Part shown: in pieces, positions 34,621 to 46,914 of the stretch
Layout: each line of letters begins with the position of its first letter
Numbering within the stretch: the first letter of the stretch is position 1
Source: Amphiduros pacificus
Taxonomy: Eukaryota > Annelida > Polychaeta > Phyllodocida > Hesionidae
NCBI GenBank assembly: GCA_949316495.1
Contig: OX439003.1
Span: 56,731,879-56,795,878 of the forward strand
Length of the DNA: 64,000 nucleotides
Direction of reading: 5' to 3'
Position numbers and translations under genes: made by a program
Notes under the pieces: generated by a model
The model's database searches: none
Told to the model about the DNA's origin: nothing
Seen by the model: only the letters and a program-made list of their open reading frames with translations

Positions 34621-36400
34621 TCAGGGCGAACAGTTGATATCCCGCGTTATAATGACAAACCTGCCATCTTGAATGGGAAATGTCTTATTTTTGATATATC
34701 TATATAAGGCTGGAAGCAGCATCCTGAACCTGGATTCTACATGGAAACATGTACCAATCCTGCAGATGGTCATGAGAATCTCCTGGTTAGAGATTACCTC
34801 AGCAACGGAATTGCTAAACACAGCGATTATCAGATTCAAAAGCAACACGGATACAGCAAAGACAAACACAACGTGAATGATATACAGACTCAACTTTTCT
34901 TCAACCTCAAGTGAACTGAAAGGTACCATGTTTAATACAGCCGTTAGCATGCTGTAGTGAGCTGTGGCCAAGTTGGGGAAATAGGTGTTGACCACAGACC
35001 TTGGGTCCTCAGCTTCCGGTAGAGAACTGTCCCATATTATCGTATAGACAACAAACACAAACGGGAATAGAAGAATTGCAAATATGAGCATGAAGTGGAT
35101 TAGATTGCTAACCATTCTCTGGATCGTCAGTACCAAGAAGCCCAAACTAGATGATAACTGAAAGAAATAGAAACATCAGTTAGGTATTAAACATTGAAGT
35201 TTGCTATGTGCGTAAATACAATGGCATCAAGGTGAAAAGTATTACCTGAATATAGCTCAACAAAGACCAGATGGCAGACACAGTGGCAGTGGCATACACT
35301 ATGTGCTTCAGGAAGGCATTAATGGCTACAGACGAATTAAAAACCAATATCGAGGCAATGCTGTATGCCAACATGCTACTCTCAAACAAAATGTCGATAC
35401 AAAGGGTCTGGTTGTTATTCACATAGGGAATTTTCTTTTGTCCATTTGGCAATTCCCAAAGCCACTGAAAATAAAGAAATGATCTGACAATCTCGACCAG
35501 GTCAATACTTAAAGTCACTGCACAGTATATAAGGATAAGACTGTATATTACTGTGCAATATTGAGTGCCAACATTACCATCTTCTTGAAAGCTGGCATTG
35601 GCATTTCTTGTACACTGAAGGACTTGTAAATGATTCGCAGCAATAAAAAGACCTCCCACCATAATGCGCATCAGTAATGTGATAAATATGAATACATAAC
35701 AAATATTTAACTTTAATTCTAGCCAGTTCTGTACAATTTGATTTGAGTAACCTAATTTTGTGTGAGGTTTGGAGAAACCCGATTTTTCAAGAAACACCAT
35801 ACTCAATAAAGGCGAACTGAGGGCTCTACCATCCAAACAATACGTCTCATAATCAGTGATATCATAGTGATAAATGGTGTATATGCCCGTTGTATATTTC
35901 TGGATGAGGTAATAGTCGCAGTTGAAGATTTGCCCCATGATTAATCCCACCCCCAAGTGACTAGCCAGTTCCAAGGGGCGGTTCCCATGGATGTCCTCCA
36001 TAAGCAGTAAGTGACGCATCTCCTCCTTACTAACCAGCTCTGACATATAACATATTGTGCTTTGGTATTTCTCTTCAAGGTTTGGTTTTAAAAAAGCCAC
36101 TCCTATGATACAATGTATTACGTTATAATTCCCCTTTGTTGTAGTTTGGTAAAGGTTAACATTCTTCTCTTTGAAGAAAGCTAAATTCTTTTGTGCATTA
36201 TTTACGGCAGCTAAGAGAAATGGTGTTCTTATGTTGAACTGATCAAATCTCTTTAAATGTTCGCAATGCAGGTTTTCTTCAAGTATATCAAAAACAATTT
36301 CAGTCTCAAGAAGTTCTTTAACATTTTCTTTATCCGAGATAATGCGTTTTATCTCTTCAACATCATCATTTTGAATGGCATCTATAAAGTCCCTGGTCAT
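34621..36400 (-). CDS. Ankyrin/TRP-like cation channel, paralogue 2
   Basis: Two coding exons, 35246-36400 and 34621-35157, join in phase 0 to 563 aa. The second exon encodes 178 residues, the same as paralogue 1. Ankyrin-like helices (RTPFLLAAVNNAQKNLAFFK, GNRPLELASHLGVGLIMG) precede six membrane segments: S1 has CYVFIFITLLMRIMVGGLF, S4 ends at the intron (AIWSLLSYIQ), S5 begins after LTIQRMVSNLIHF, the pore region is AHYSMLTAVLNMVPFSSLEV and S6 is LLLNLIIAVFSNSVAEVISN. The N terminus is 25 residues shorter than in paralogue 1. Conservation in pore and S6 suggests that both copies are functional; the stimulus and ion are unknown. Confidence 0.85.
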
Positions 36401-37939
36401 GTCTGCTGATTATGTTCACTTTTGACGGGCTATTCGACTCAAGTTATCAAAGTTACTGAGGACATTCTGCCGTGTATTTAGTTTTATAATGCATTTGAAA
36501 ATGTAGACGGTTTAGCCATATAGTGCTGTGGTACTAATGTAGATAAGGAGTCCCTTTTGTCGCTTGAGAAATATTTAAAGAAATTATTTATTGTGTATAA
36601 TGTCCATCTTTCTTTTATAAAATATTTGTTTTGTTGTTCGGATATTGCAAGTTGTGACCATTCACAATGCATCTAATGGGACTTTCTATTTAACTAATAT
36701 GAGAACTGTACAAAACAAATGCCATTATCACGATTAACAATATCATGGTAGCGAGGCTGATGCCTTCGCTTCACAATAAATGTGTTGCAAAGCATCTATA
36801 CCAAATATCTTACAATGAATCAGGAAATAATATATTAAAATAAAAGGTTAGTTGTCCAAAAATGCTTGGTGATAACACGTTTTCTGCACATTTGTGTGGG
36901 CCTCACCTTACAAACTGGCATCTGACCAAAACATATTGCCATTATCGGTCATTACAAATAACATCGGCTATTTAACATGGTCGATATCAATATAGATATA
37001 CTGTAATTGTAGATACTAATCTGAAGCCTCTAACCGAGTCCACAGTTACCCAAAGTTACCACGTTCCACACTCGGGCAGCACTGTACAAACTGAAAGAAA
37101 CAGGAACATCCTCTTCCAGAATGTTTTCTGCCTGCATTATTTTAGCTTCTCAAAGCTTCGAGAATAATGATTTTATTCAGGAATAAATGGAATCATATTG
37201 AGGTTTTATTTGAATGATCTGTACATCAGAACGTATAGAAAATATAAAAATAATGATTTTTATTAGAAAAGATGACAATTTTGTGGTTTTACTTACGCAA
37301 AAGAACATAGGGGATTGGTTAATTGTTTATTATTTCTTTTTCACCATGATGCTTATTCTCTGTTTAAATCTCATTTGCTATTGCAAGGGATTGAATCTTT
37401 TTTTTATAATGCAAAATGCATTTTATTCTGGAGAGTACATGTCATGTATTTTCATTTACATCATAATCTATATTTGTTCATACAGAAATAGAAATTTTTG
37501 AAAGTTTTCTTCCATACCATTTTGTTTACAGATGTATTCTTCTATCTGCAGTTTATATTTAAGCTCACATAGATATTCATAGTTATCAATATTATTCTCA
37601 TGAAACATTTTCTGTTTGTATATGTAGTACTTAGCTTGCTATTATTACACAATAGTTCAGAACTTTAAAGACTTCATCAGATTGAAAGCCAAACATTACA
37701 CTCTCTTCTAACTCTGCATACTCAAGTGGTATTTGAATCTGTTCCACCATGTAAAGAAATATAGCCAGAAAGCTCTTACTTTGGGACAGTTTAACATATA
37801 GTGAATCAAATTATCAAATTTATGGTTACAGAATGTACATGCTGGGCTTTGTACCAACCTCCATTCACATAATTTTTCATTACAACGAATTATACGGTGT
37901 ATTAGTCTGTACTGAAAACTTTGAATGGTTGTATCTCTT
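36401..37939. other. Intergenic, upstream of channel paralogue 2
   Basis: AT-rich. 37190-37260 carries one tail module of the tRNA-like repeat (ttgaggttttatttgaatga, acatcagaac). No gene recognised. Confidence 0.45.
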
Positions 37940-40341
37940 GATAATAATAATAATCATAATAATAATAACATTTGTATAGCGCTGATCACCAGTATAACTG
38001 TTCAAAGCGCTTCTGCCAGAACATGTGTTCTGAACAAGTGGGTTTTCAGCTTGCTCTTAAAGAGGTCAGCTGAGGTGCAGACCCTGAGGTCAGCAGGGAG
38101 GTCATTCCACAACTTAGGGCCAGTCGCGGAAAAAGCCCTATCACCAAGTGTCTTAAGACGCGTCTTTGGGACAGTAAGGTAAGTGCCGTCGTTCGATCGC
38201 AGACATCTATCGCCCTTTTTAACATGTATGAGATCTCTTAAGTAAGCGGGCCCCTTATCATTTAATGTCTTCCATACCGTTAAGATAACTTTAAATTTTA
38301 TCCTAGCATGTACGGGAAGCCAGTGTAACTCTTTTAATTTTTCAGATATGTGATCAAACTTTCTAATTTTACCCACTACTCTCGCAGCAGAGTTTTGCAG
38401 ATATTGCAGTTTCTTAATTTCAGATTTTGATAAGCCTGCTAATAATCTGTTACCATAGTCCAATGTTGAGGTAACGAAGGCATGTGTCAGTGTTACACTT
38501 GTTTTTTCGTCTAGACACTGTCTGATTGCCGATAAATTCCTAATATGATAATATCCTTTCTTGCACATCTTGATCTGAGCCTTCATATCCATTTTTGTAT
38601 CCATAGTGATGCCCAGATTGACTATCGTTTGGGATGGGGATATTATCGTATCACCGACCTTGATGGTGGTAATGGGATCATGAGTGTAGTCACCATGACA
38701 GTCGTGACACACAAGCATTTCTGTCTTGCCATCATTAATTTTCATTTTATTTGATATCAAGAAAGCTCTGATTTCCCTCACACATTTTTCCAGTCTATGT
38801 AGACTTAGATCCTCTCTCTGTCGTGAAATGTGATCGACAGGGATGTAGATCTGAGTGTCGTCTGCATAAATGTGGTATTGTAAAGCATATTTTTCAAGAA
38901 TGTCTGTCAAAGGCGACATGTACAGAGTAAACAAATTAGGCCCCAGCACTGATCCCTTGGGGACTCCATATTTGATTTTTTTGGTAGTAGACCTATTATT
39001 GCCGACTTTCACACATTGTTGCCTATTTTGTAGGTAGGATTTTATCCATTTCAAGGCATGACCTTTGACCCCATATCTAGACTCTAGTCTATTAAACAGT
39101 ATTTGATGATAAATGGTATCAAATGCCGCAGAGAGGGCAAGTAGAAGCAATACCACACTTTTCCTTTTGTCCAAGTTCATCAGAATATCATTTTGGACCC
39201 TCAATAAGGCTGTTTCAGTACTGTGATATTCCTTGTATGCAGATTGAAATTTGTCAGTTAGCCTATTTCTCACCAGGTATGATATTAATTGATTCGCTAC
39301 AGCTCTTTCCGTTAGCTTTGAGATATAGCTAAGGTTTGAGACTGGCCTATAATTTTTTTCTATCAGTTCTAGGCCCAATTTTTTTAAAAGAGGCTTAATT
39401 ATTGCAATTTACATATTGTCAGTTACTTCACATGAGACAAGTGATTTATTTATAATGGCTGTGATAATAGGCAAGAGATCATCCATCAACTCTTGAAGTA
39501 GCCAGTTCGGAATCGGGTCTAACTCACAGGATTTATTTGAAGCCTTTCTCACAAGTTGTCGGACTTCATTAAACGACAAAGGTAAGAATTCAGTCAAGGT
39601 TACTTGAGGTTGATTCATTCTCAAGTTTGAGATGCCATCAGTAGGGTCAGGTGTGGAATTTACAGGTAGGGGTTGCTCGTCTATGTTTTCTCTTATGGTA
39701 TCTATTTTCTCCATGAAGTAATTATTAAATTTTTCAGCCAATACTGTATCATCACTTGATTCGGGCATCGGCGTATCAACTGGTTTGTGCATGACCCTAT
39801 CAATGACCTTAAAGAGTTTTTTCGGGTCATGTTTATTTTCAGCCACAAGTTTTGAAAAATAATCTGACTGCGCCTTCTTCAATAATGCATTATAGTCATT
39901 CCGTTGTGCATTATATAAGTCCCTGTCTATCTGTAAGCCAGTTTTCTTCATTTTCCGCTCCAGTCTTCTTTTCAAGGATCTTTCATCCTTAATGTGATTA
40001 TCCATCCAAGGGGCTGGTCTCCGTTTGGATACTGTGCTGACTTTTATTGGGGCATGGTTATTAATTACGAATGTTAATTTATCATCATAATAGTTTACCA
40101 TATCATTCAGAGACAGAGAGTCCCATTCTACATGTTCCGACATTATTGATTTAATATCATGCCTCAATGCATCCATGTTGATATTCTTGAAATTTCTATA
40201 ATGGATAGTCTTTTTTGGTGGTCTTGGGGACTTAAGGTTGAGAACCATGTGAACCATCTTATGATCAGAAATGTATTCATCTACTGTGTGACTGTCTATT
40301 AATTTACATACTTTAAAAGTAATGATCAGATCTAGTGTATT
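37940..40341 (-). mobile_element. 5'-truncated CR1-like LINE, second copy of the same family
   Basis: The 3' end has an (AAT)n tail with one interruption (37941-37970), followed in element order by the same short 3' end (gcgctgat), reverse transcriptase, linker and only the last part of the endonuclease. It ends abruptly at about 40341. It is clearly diverged from the 29-33 kb copy in both DNA and protein, so the two are separate insertions of related subfamilies. Confidence 0.9.
38002..40257 (-). pseudogene. LINE reverse transcriptase with one internal stop
   Basis: Two in-phase blocks, 39409-40257 (from MVHMVLNLKSPRPP) and 38002-39408, encode linker and RT. One in-frame TAA right after DNM replaces an expected lysine codon (MKIAIITPLL in the other copy). 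RT motifs: GLELIEKNYRPVSNLSYISK, YHSTETALLRVQNDIL, YGVPKGSVLGPNLF and HIYADDTQIY. The usual LLDLSAAFDTI is changed to LLALSAAFDTI, so the first catalytic Asp region is altered too. Inactive copy. Confidence 0.85.
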
Positions 40342-43300
40342 TTATCTAGTTTTGATTGTATTTTAATGTTTGTAGAAGATTTAGAGTTTTTTTTCCATGA
40401 TATGTAGTTTTCAATCAATTCTTATCCAATATTTTCTTGTGGCTCATATGTACATTCTTTTCTTGAGTAACCTTCCCACCAAATCTTATAAAACCTGGTT
40501 TTGGTTGCTCTCTCATAGAAGTCACCAATAATTGATTTTACATTGTACATGTTGGATTCCATTTTTCATATATTTTATGCAGTTGGATCAGGTTATTCAG
40601 CCTGAGTACAATTCTCTATAATTATCAACAGATTTCAGTCTGTATTTATTTCAAGTTTCAGTTTCAACCAGGGGGGTTCAGCCTTGGTCTTCAATTCTTA
40701 ATATTTTGTTGTTTAATTCTATTTCAATTCTGTGTTTTCACACAGGTTGCAGAATCAGTTTCACACAGGTTGTTCAATCAGTTTCAGCTAGGGTTACTGA
40801 CAAGTTACTGACTAGGGGGTTCAGCCTAGGCTAGTTAGTTATCTCAATGCCAAGGGGGTTCAGCCTTGGTATGTATAATTGTGCACACCTGAATTCGGTA
40901 CCCTCGCAGGAGTTCAGGCCTGTTTCAGGTAAGTGGTCACCGGTAATTATTCGATTCGAGTCTCAACTTTTGTTATTTGAATAAGATAGTTCTGTTAAAT
41001 GAATAATATCTTACCGTTATCTTATCTATATGCTTTGCGGCGATATTGTAGGCGATATTTCTTCGGCAATACGCTGATATCAAGATTGTTCAACTTTCTT
41101 TTCAGAAATTCACTGTACGTCTTTCTTTCACTGAAATTTGATTTCGACTGAGGCAGAATTCACAGTAGACCCAGGTAAGACCGAAACACCTGAGAGCTGA
41201 GCTTAAGAGGTGACAGGTACGAGTACAACTGTTCTCTCAAGGAGAGTTTAAACTTGGTTAATAATTCGGTTATATAACTCAGTTAATGTCAGCTGCACTT
41301 CGCTCAGGTAAGTTGAAAGATTTATATATGTGATTTCACCTTTGTTGTGGCTGGATCTTAGCGATTCACTCCGATTTACAGGTAAACACTGTTAAGATCC
41401 AAGATGGCGAAAATAATGCTTTCACAGTCTCTCGCCAAAAAAGTTTGAAAATAATGTTCAAGACGCGTTCAGAGTTCACAAATGATGTTCACAACGGCAA
41501 CACCAATGTTATTTGTTCGAATTTGGATAGTTTTGGGATGATACGATCCGATATTCGATCAGAAAATAGGTATAATTAATCAGAAATGAGTCCTCGATTA
41601 AAATTGACCACCATCGATGTTGCGCACGCGTCCTTCCCCTTGATATACTGAATGAGTGTGTAAAAATATTTTTCCAAATGTTATCTATAATTTTGAGGTT
41701 CGGATAGATTTCATACCATCTTTCAATACAAGTAGCCTGTTTTTTCTTTTTTTCAACAAAAGCCCCATATAGAATGTTTGTTGGTATTTTTTCCAGCATG
41801 TATTTTTTACTGTTTAAGTGGAAGAAGGGTTTATTCCACTCCCCTTCTTACAATAGTTTTACCCTAAATATTAGTTCTCCACTTCAATGGGATGCATTGT
41901 CGTACCTGCAGTGCATTGAGAAAATTGCAATTTACATTGTATCTATTGTTGATTTCTATTTGACTAAGTAGCTGACCATTATTATCTAGTATGTCCTGGA
42001 TGTATATAATTCCATACTCAATCCATTTCTGCCAAATGAAGGGTTTCTTGTTAATTGTTAGATTAAATCTTACATTTTTTAGATTTGTATCTGTATTGAT
42101 TTGCAATGTTATTGTTTACTGTATATTTGTTATTCATTCAGCTTTCCGGTCATTTCCTATTGTAATTTCATTGTTTATTGATCGTTCTGAGATAATGTTT
42201 TCAATTCATTCCATAATAATACTGAATGACTTTGATATGACGATGAAAACAGAAACATTCTACTTGCATAATTTCAGACTGAGCGTTAGAAAAATATAAA
42301 AAATGACTTTCACAGATATAATCTTCATACTGGGGTTTTATTTGAGCAATATGCATGTCAGAATATAAAGAATGACTTCTGTTTTGCAAAGGTAGGACAC
42401 TGGCCACCATACCAACCTTGACCTATATCATAAAGTTTAAGATGTCATATGAATGTCAGGAATAGGTGATATCTCAGCCTGAAGTTGTGAATTTTATGTA
42501 TCAGATTTTGGCAAAATGCAACCTTCCAAAATATTATTTTGTGGGGCCTAAACCATTAAAGAACCAATTACTACTCTACTATTGGGTTTTTATAATTTGT
42601 AAAATGAATAAACGTTTTGATCTCATGAAAATTAGAGGCTAATGAGTTTTTATGTGTGTATGACTTCAGGTTTTCAAATATTAAAAGGAAAACCCCCCAC
42701 AAAATGACCCCAGAAATGTCAGCCACACAGGCTGCGCAAATATGTTGAAAGTCACTGCCCCTGCTAACGTTTCTTTGACGAGTACTTTTCTGTAGATCCA
42801 ACCAGGGGTGTAAACAAACACTTGAGGCTAGATTCCAGAAAAGCTGTGGACAATTCTTGGTCTATCATGTTCGAAAGATCTGATCAGGTCCGACAATACA
42901 ATGTTATTGGAAATGTCAATTCCTTCTCCCAAAGCTCTTCCCAATTCTATCTCTTACTGCGTGCCCACGAAGACTATGCACTAATGGATCTCCACAAAGT
43001 ACCACTAATGGCAGGGCTTCCAATGATATAAGCAAGCTGGATCGGACTTACCAATAGTCCAAATAAATATTAATCAATACCCAATGTTCTCTCAGTATCA
43101 CTACCACTTCTCACAACACTGTACTGAAAATGTGAGCAGCTAGCTGGGAAATCTTGCCAGCTGGCAGTTTAAATCTTTCCTTGGTCTGCCTGGTAAGACA
43201 TGTTCATGGTGATAAATCGATGGATATATCTAGCTGGTAAAATTTAGTCTGTAGAAAATAGATGAATGTAACAGATGTAATACTCCTGAATACTCCTGAA

Positions 43301-43569
43301 TCTTTTTTTTTCACAGAAAATCTGCACATAATATTACATAATGCTCAACACTGAAGCACTTGCATAATATTGATGCTGGTAAATGGCTTCACAAGCTGGT
43401 AGCTTGGTGTCTAGTACTTAATGTGCCTGAAAAAGGACAAATGAAGGAATCACAATGTAAAATAAAGGCTAGTTGAACACTATCCCCATATTCATCTGCG
43501 CATGTAGATGAATGTAGCAATGTAGCATTGAGTACCTCAAAGCAGTGTGGTACTGAGCATCCCCTAGCA
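40342..43569. other. Long intergenic stretch without a recognised gene
   Basis: 40670-40870 contains three copies of a block around gggggttcagcc. 42315-42365 is a tail module of the tRNA-like repeat. A gatggcgaaaataatg context near 41403 resembles a translation start, but the frame closes after 14 codons. Other frames are short. Confidence 0.45.
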
Positions 43570-43887
43570 ATGGATTTGTTTGTTTGGGGTTTTACATCAC
43601 TTTCAACATTATTTCAGTCATTTCGTGATGAGACCTACTTGTAGCAGATATAGTGCTGCCTCACTGAATTGTCATGTCGCAGGTCCTTGACATGACAACC
43701 CACCCAGTCACAGATTTACAAGGACAACGGGTTAACTCTTTGGCACGGGCCTCAGTTCATATGGGAAATTGTATCATGAGTTCAATCTCGGCATGGCCGG
43801 GGATCGAACTCACGACCTTTGGATCACCACAGAGGAACTGGTGCTAATAAGCTGGCGCTCTAACCAACTGTGCCAGGGCCCGTGGCC
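43570..43887 (-). mobile_element. tRNA-derived SINE, well preserved copy
   Basis: On the minus strand the head reads as a tRNA: A box tggcacagttggttagagc, anticodon region, then B box agttcgatccc. The body and a conserved tail follow (gaaatgactgaaataatg, ttgaaagtgatgtaaaaccc), ending in an (aaac)n-type tail. Relatives are at 25137-25410 (whole) and 11505-11560 and 21800-21885 (fragments). SINEs with a conserved tail domain are common in molluscs; I do not assign the superfamily. Confidence 0.85.
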
Positions 43888-45044
43888 CCCTATCAATGGA
43901 GTATTGAGTACCTCAAAATAGTGTGGTACTGAGTATCCCCTAGCAATGTAGCATTCAGTATTTTGTCTTTTGGGTGAAATATTGAGCTATCACTAAGGTC
44001 TATCCTTGCTATTAACCTTACGCTATTGCAGTCTATTATCTTGTCTATCGACTGACAGATTTTTTGCCTCCCGGAGCTGCAGATTCTGGTTGTAAATACA
44101 TTGTGATTCACTGATCTGCCTTTCTCGAGGCGTTCTCGATATACTTCCGGAGTTCTGCCCGCGCCCGGTGCATTAGGCCTGGCTTCGGGACTATTTCTAC
44201 AACCCTACAAGAAAATATACAAACCCACTGTTCTACCCTACTCTGTAGACAGTTATTTAAGTCTAATCTCACCCATTAGGCAGCCTACCATCCCTGTAAG
44301 TTTTGTTGGTGAAATTGTTTGGTGACACGTTGAGCGGCGGCCCCCATTTTGGTCTCTCGCTCACCTGTCAACATACCGGTGACGTTTCTACCTGATATTG
44401 TAGAAATTTGTCAAATTCTGCTCCACCACCTCTTGTGGACAGTCCTTACAATCTAAACTCACCCATTAGACAACCTACCATCCTCGTAGGTATTTTTTGT
44501 GAAAACAAAATACTTGTCAATTTTATCTGTTATCGCTGAGACGCCATCTTGGTCTCACGCCTGAGTTATTTTGCGCCTAGTTCAACTGACCCTAAACAGT
44601 CAATTTTGACTTTTCTGCTCCACCATCATTGTGGACAAGAACAGACGGAACATTTTAAAATTAATATCAGTAAATACCAGGTGAAAACTGACCCCTATTC
44701 TGGTCTTTTTTTTTCATACAGTACTTATCAATCTGTGGAGTCGCAATAACTGCGCAATACACTGTGAAATAATCGGCACGAAAAGAGGTGCCTTTAACAG
44801 TGTCATATCTAAGAACAAGGGATATTAAATACTGAATTGAAATATTCTGTAATCTTTCTAAAGTTACACAGTCTGTATATCTGTATTTAATTTGACCTGA
44901 TCGCCTATTTCTGGCGTGTTCATTCGTGACCGTGACCTTGACCTTTCATCAGTTTATTGTGAAACTGACAACAGCGCCATGGGAGACTGCACAAGGAAAT
45001 ATACACTGATAATCTTTGGTCAACAAAATAACCTGACGAGCACA
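43888..45044. other. Intergenic with a degenerate tandem duplication (about 44225-44640)
   Basis: A block around ctcacccattag, cctaccatcc and gtaag/tattt occurs at about 44268-44310 and 44458-44500, each followed by a similar downstream part with ttttggtctc/tcttggtctc. A third partial unit (ctgctccaccatcattgtgg) follows at about 44617. No gene recognised. Confidence 0.5.
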
Positions 45045-46643
45045 CAAGTACGGTACAACTGAAGCAACAGATTCAACTGCAACAACAATTGCAACAGCAA
45101 GGGGAAAACTGGAACATATCCAGCTGACATGGTAACAGAAAGTATGAATTATATCTGGCTATCGTGAGAACTGGTTTAATACCTGTTGTGGTTGATCCTG
45201 GCGGAAACGCGGGCCTGTGGACAATGTGACAGAAAGCCACAAGGACAGGTAAGACCGGCCCCACTAGCACAGTTGGCATAGTGTAGGATCTGTGCCTATA
45301 ATGGTTATATAAGTGGAGGACGGGAGGTGGTGGGTTCGACTCCCACTGCCGGCAGTGTTACTTTCACACTGGTTAAAAGGCTCGAAAGTCGACCTGATAT
45401 GGCCATAGTTGCTGAAAGGGTCGTAAAAACAACATTTCACAAGGACAGGGAAATCGCCTGATGCAATATCAAGAAGAGACCAGGAAAGCACAAGACGAGC
45501 GTCAATAAAGCGTAGACTGTTCTGATGAACAATCAGTCAGAACTGTCAGAGGCTCTGATGTGATTGCACTCTCCAAGGGGTGTAGCGCAAGAGATGTATC
45601 AACACAGTCCGAAGGAACAATGACTGTGATGAGGAACATTAAAAAAACATACTGAACCATGCTGAATGGTCAATCGAATGGCTGACTGGAGCAAGCCATA
45701 CCAGAATGCTCTAAGGCCATACGCAACCATAAGTAAAATGAATCATTGGAAAAATGATGAAGGAGGGTAGGTATAGGAATGCATTGATTATTGTGAAATT
45801 GATACAGTGTTGCATGAGATCAGGGCATGATTACAGAAAAAAATCATGCCAGAACTGTTAACAAGGTTTTGCAACCGCTTCAGAATAGACAATCCTGAGT
45901 ATCTGGTTAGTCCATGTCTATGGATGGGCAATCTGTATCCTCAGGTATGAGGATTAAGGAAAAATTGTGCTAGGAGGAATTGGTACAGTACAACCGACGC
46001 AACAGATTCAACTGCAACAACAATTGCAACAGCAAGTGGAAAACTGGAACATAACCAGCTGACATGGAAAAAGAAAGTGAGGGTAACGCCGAAGCATGTA
46101 AAGACAAACAGAAATGTTCTGTCTGAAAAGAAGTGCGTTGCTCTTCAGAATGAACCAATCATGAGATCAGGGCATGATTACAGAAAAAAATCATGCCAGA
46201 ACTGTTAACAAGGTTTTGCAACCACTTCAGAATAGACAATCCTGAGTATCTGGTTAGTCCATGTCTATGGATGGGCAATCTGTATCCTCAGGTATGAGGA
46301 TTAAGGAAAAATTGTGCTAGGAGGAATTGGTACAGTACAACCGACGCAACAGATTCAACTGCAACAACAATTGCAACAGCAAGTGGAAAACTGGAACATA
46401 ACCAGCTGACATGGTAACAGAAAGTGAGGGTAACGCCAAAGCGTGTAAAGACAAACAGAAATGTTCTGTCTGAAAAGAAGTGCGTTGCTCTTCCGAATGA
46501 ACCAATAATCAACTGGAAAGCAAGGGATGGATGAATCAAAACGATCTATGAAGTGAGCGACCGCTTCAGAATAGGCAATCCTGAGTATCTGGCTAGTCCA
46601 TGTCTATGGATGGGCAATCTGTATCCTCAGGTATGAGGATTAA
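45045..46643. repeat. Left part of a complex tandem array
   Basis: It contains modules of the array that continues at 57283-64000: a module with ctaggaggaattggtac (45971, 46319 and a partial one at 45050), one with ggttgatcctggcgga, and one with gggtgtagcgcaagag. Compared with the right part the copies are more diverged. On one strand the modules have glutamine-like codons (caacaacaattgcaacag), but no long frame stays open. Confidence 0.9.
45250..45437 (+). mobile_element. 188-bp tRNA-derived SINE with 12-bp target duplication
   Basis: The insertion is flanked by perfect copies of cacaaggacagg (45238-45249 and 45438-45449), and the uninterrupted sequence is visible in the other array units. 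The head has an A-box-like tagcacagttggcatagtg and the B box ggttcgactcc; the tail includes gatatggccatagttgctga. It is a different SINE from the ones at 25 and 43 kb. Confidence 0.9.
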
Positions 46644-46798
46644 AGGGATATTTCCACTATTCTGAGTCTCTGTGGCCATTTGAAAGTATTCATATTTCCA
46701 AAATGATACCCGAACTAACTTTATAAATTTGCTGTATTTCAACACCTATTTTTGGGGAAATTTGGTTGTTTTTCTGGCACGTGCTGTAAAAAAAAGTG

Positions 46799-46820
46799 TG
46801 ACGTCATCGTGCGGCAATTA
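46799..46820 (+). promoter_or_regulatory. Subterminal motif, left copy, with TGACGTCA
   Basis: TGACGTCATCGTGCGGCAAT plus TA, 155 bp from the left end and just upstream of the plus-strand gene. It is inverted at the right end with one difference. It is a probable promoter core, and possibly also a transposase-binding subterminal repeat. Confidence 0.6.
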
Positions 46821-46914
46821 TTTGATTGGCTGATTATACTTGATCATGAGTTACATTTTCGCGCCATTTGGAAGCTGGCAGACAAATCACCAGCAGGTCA
46901 CACAAGTTGCGTGG

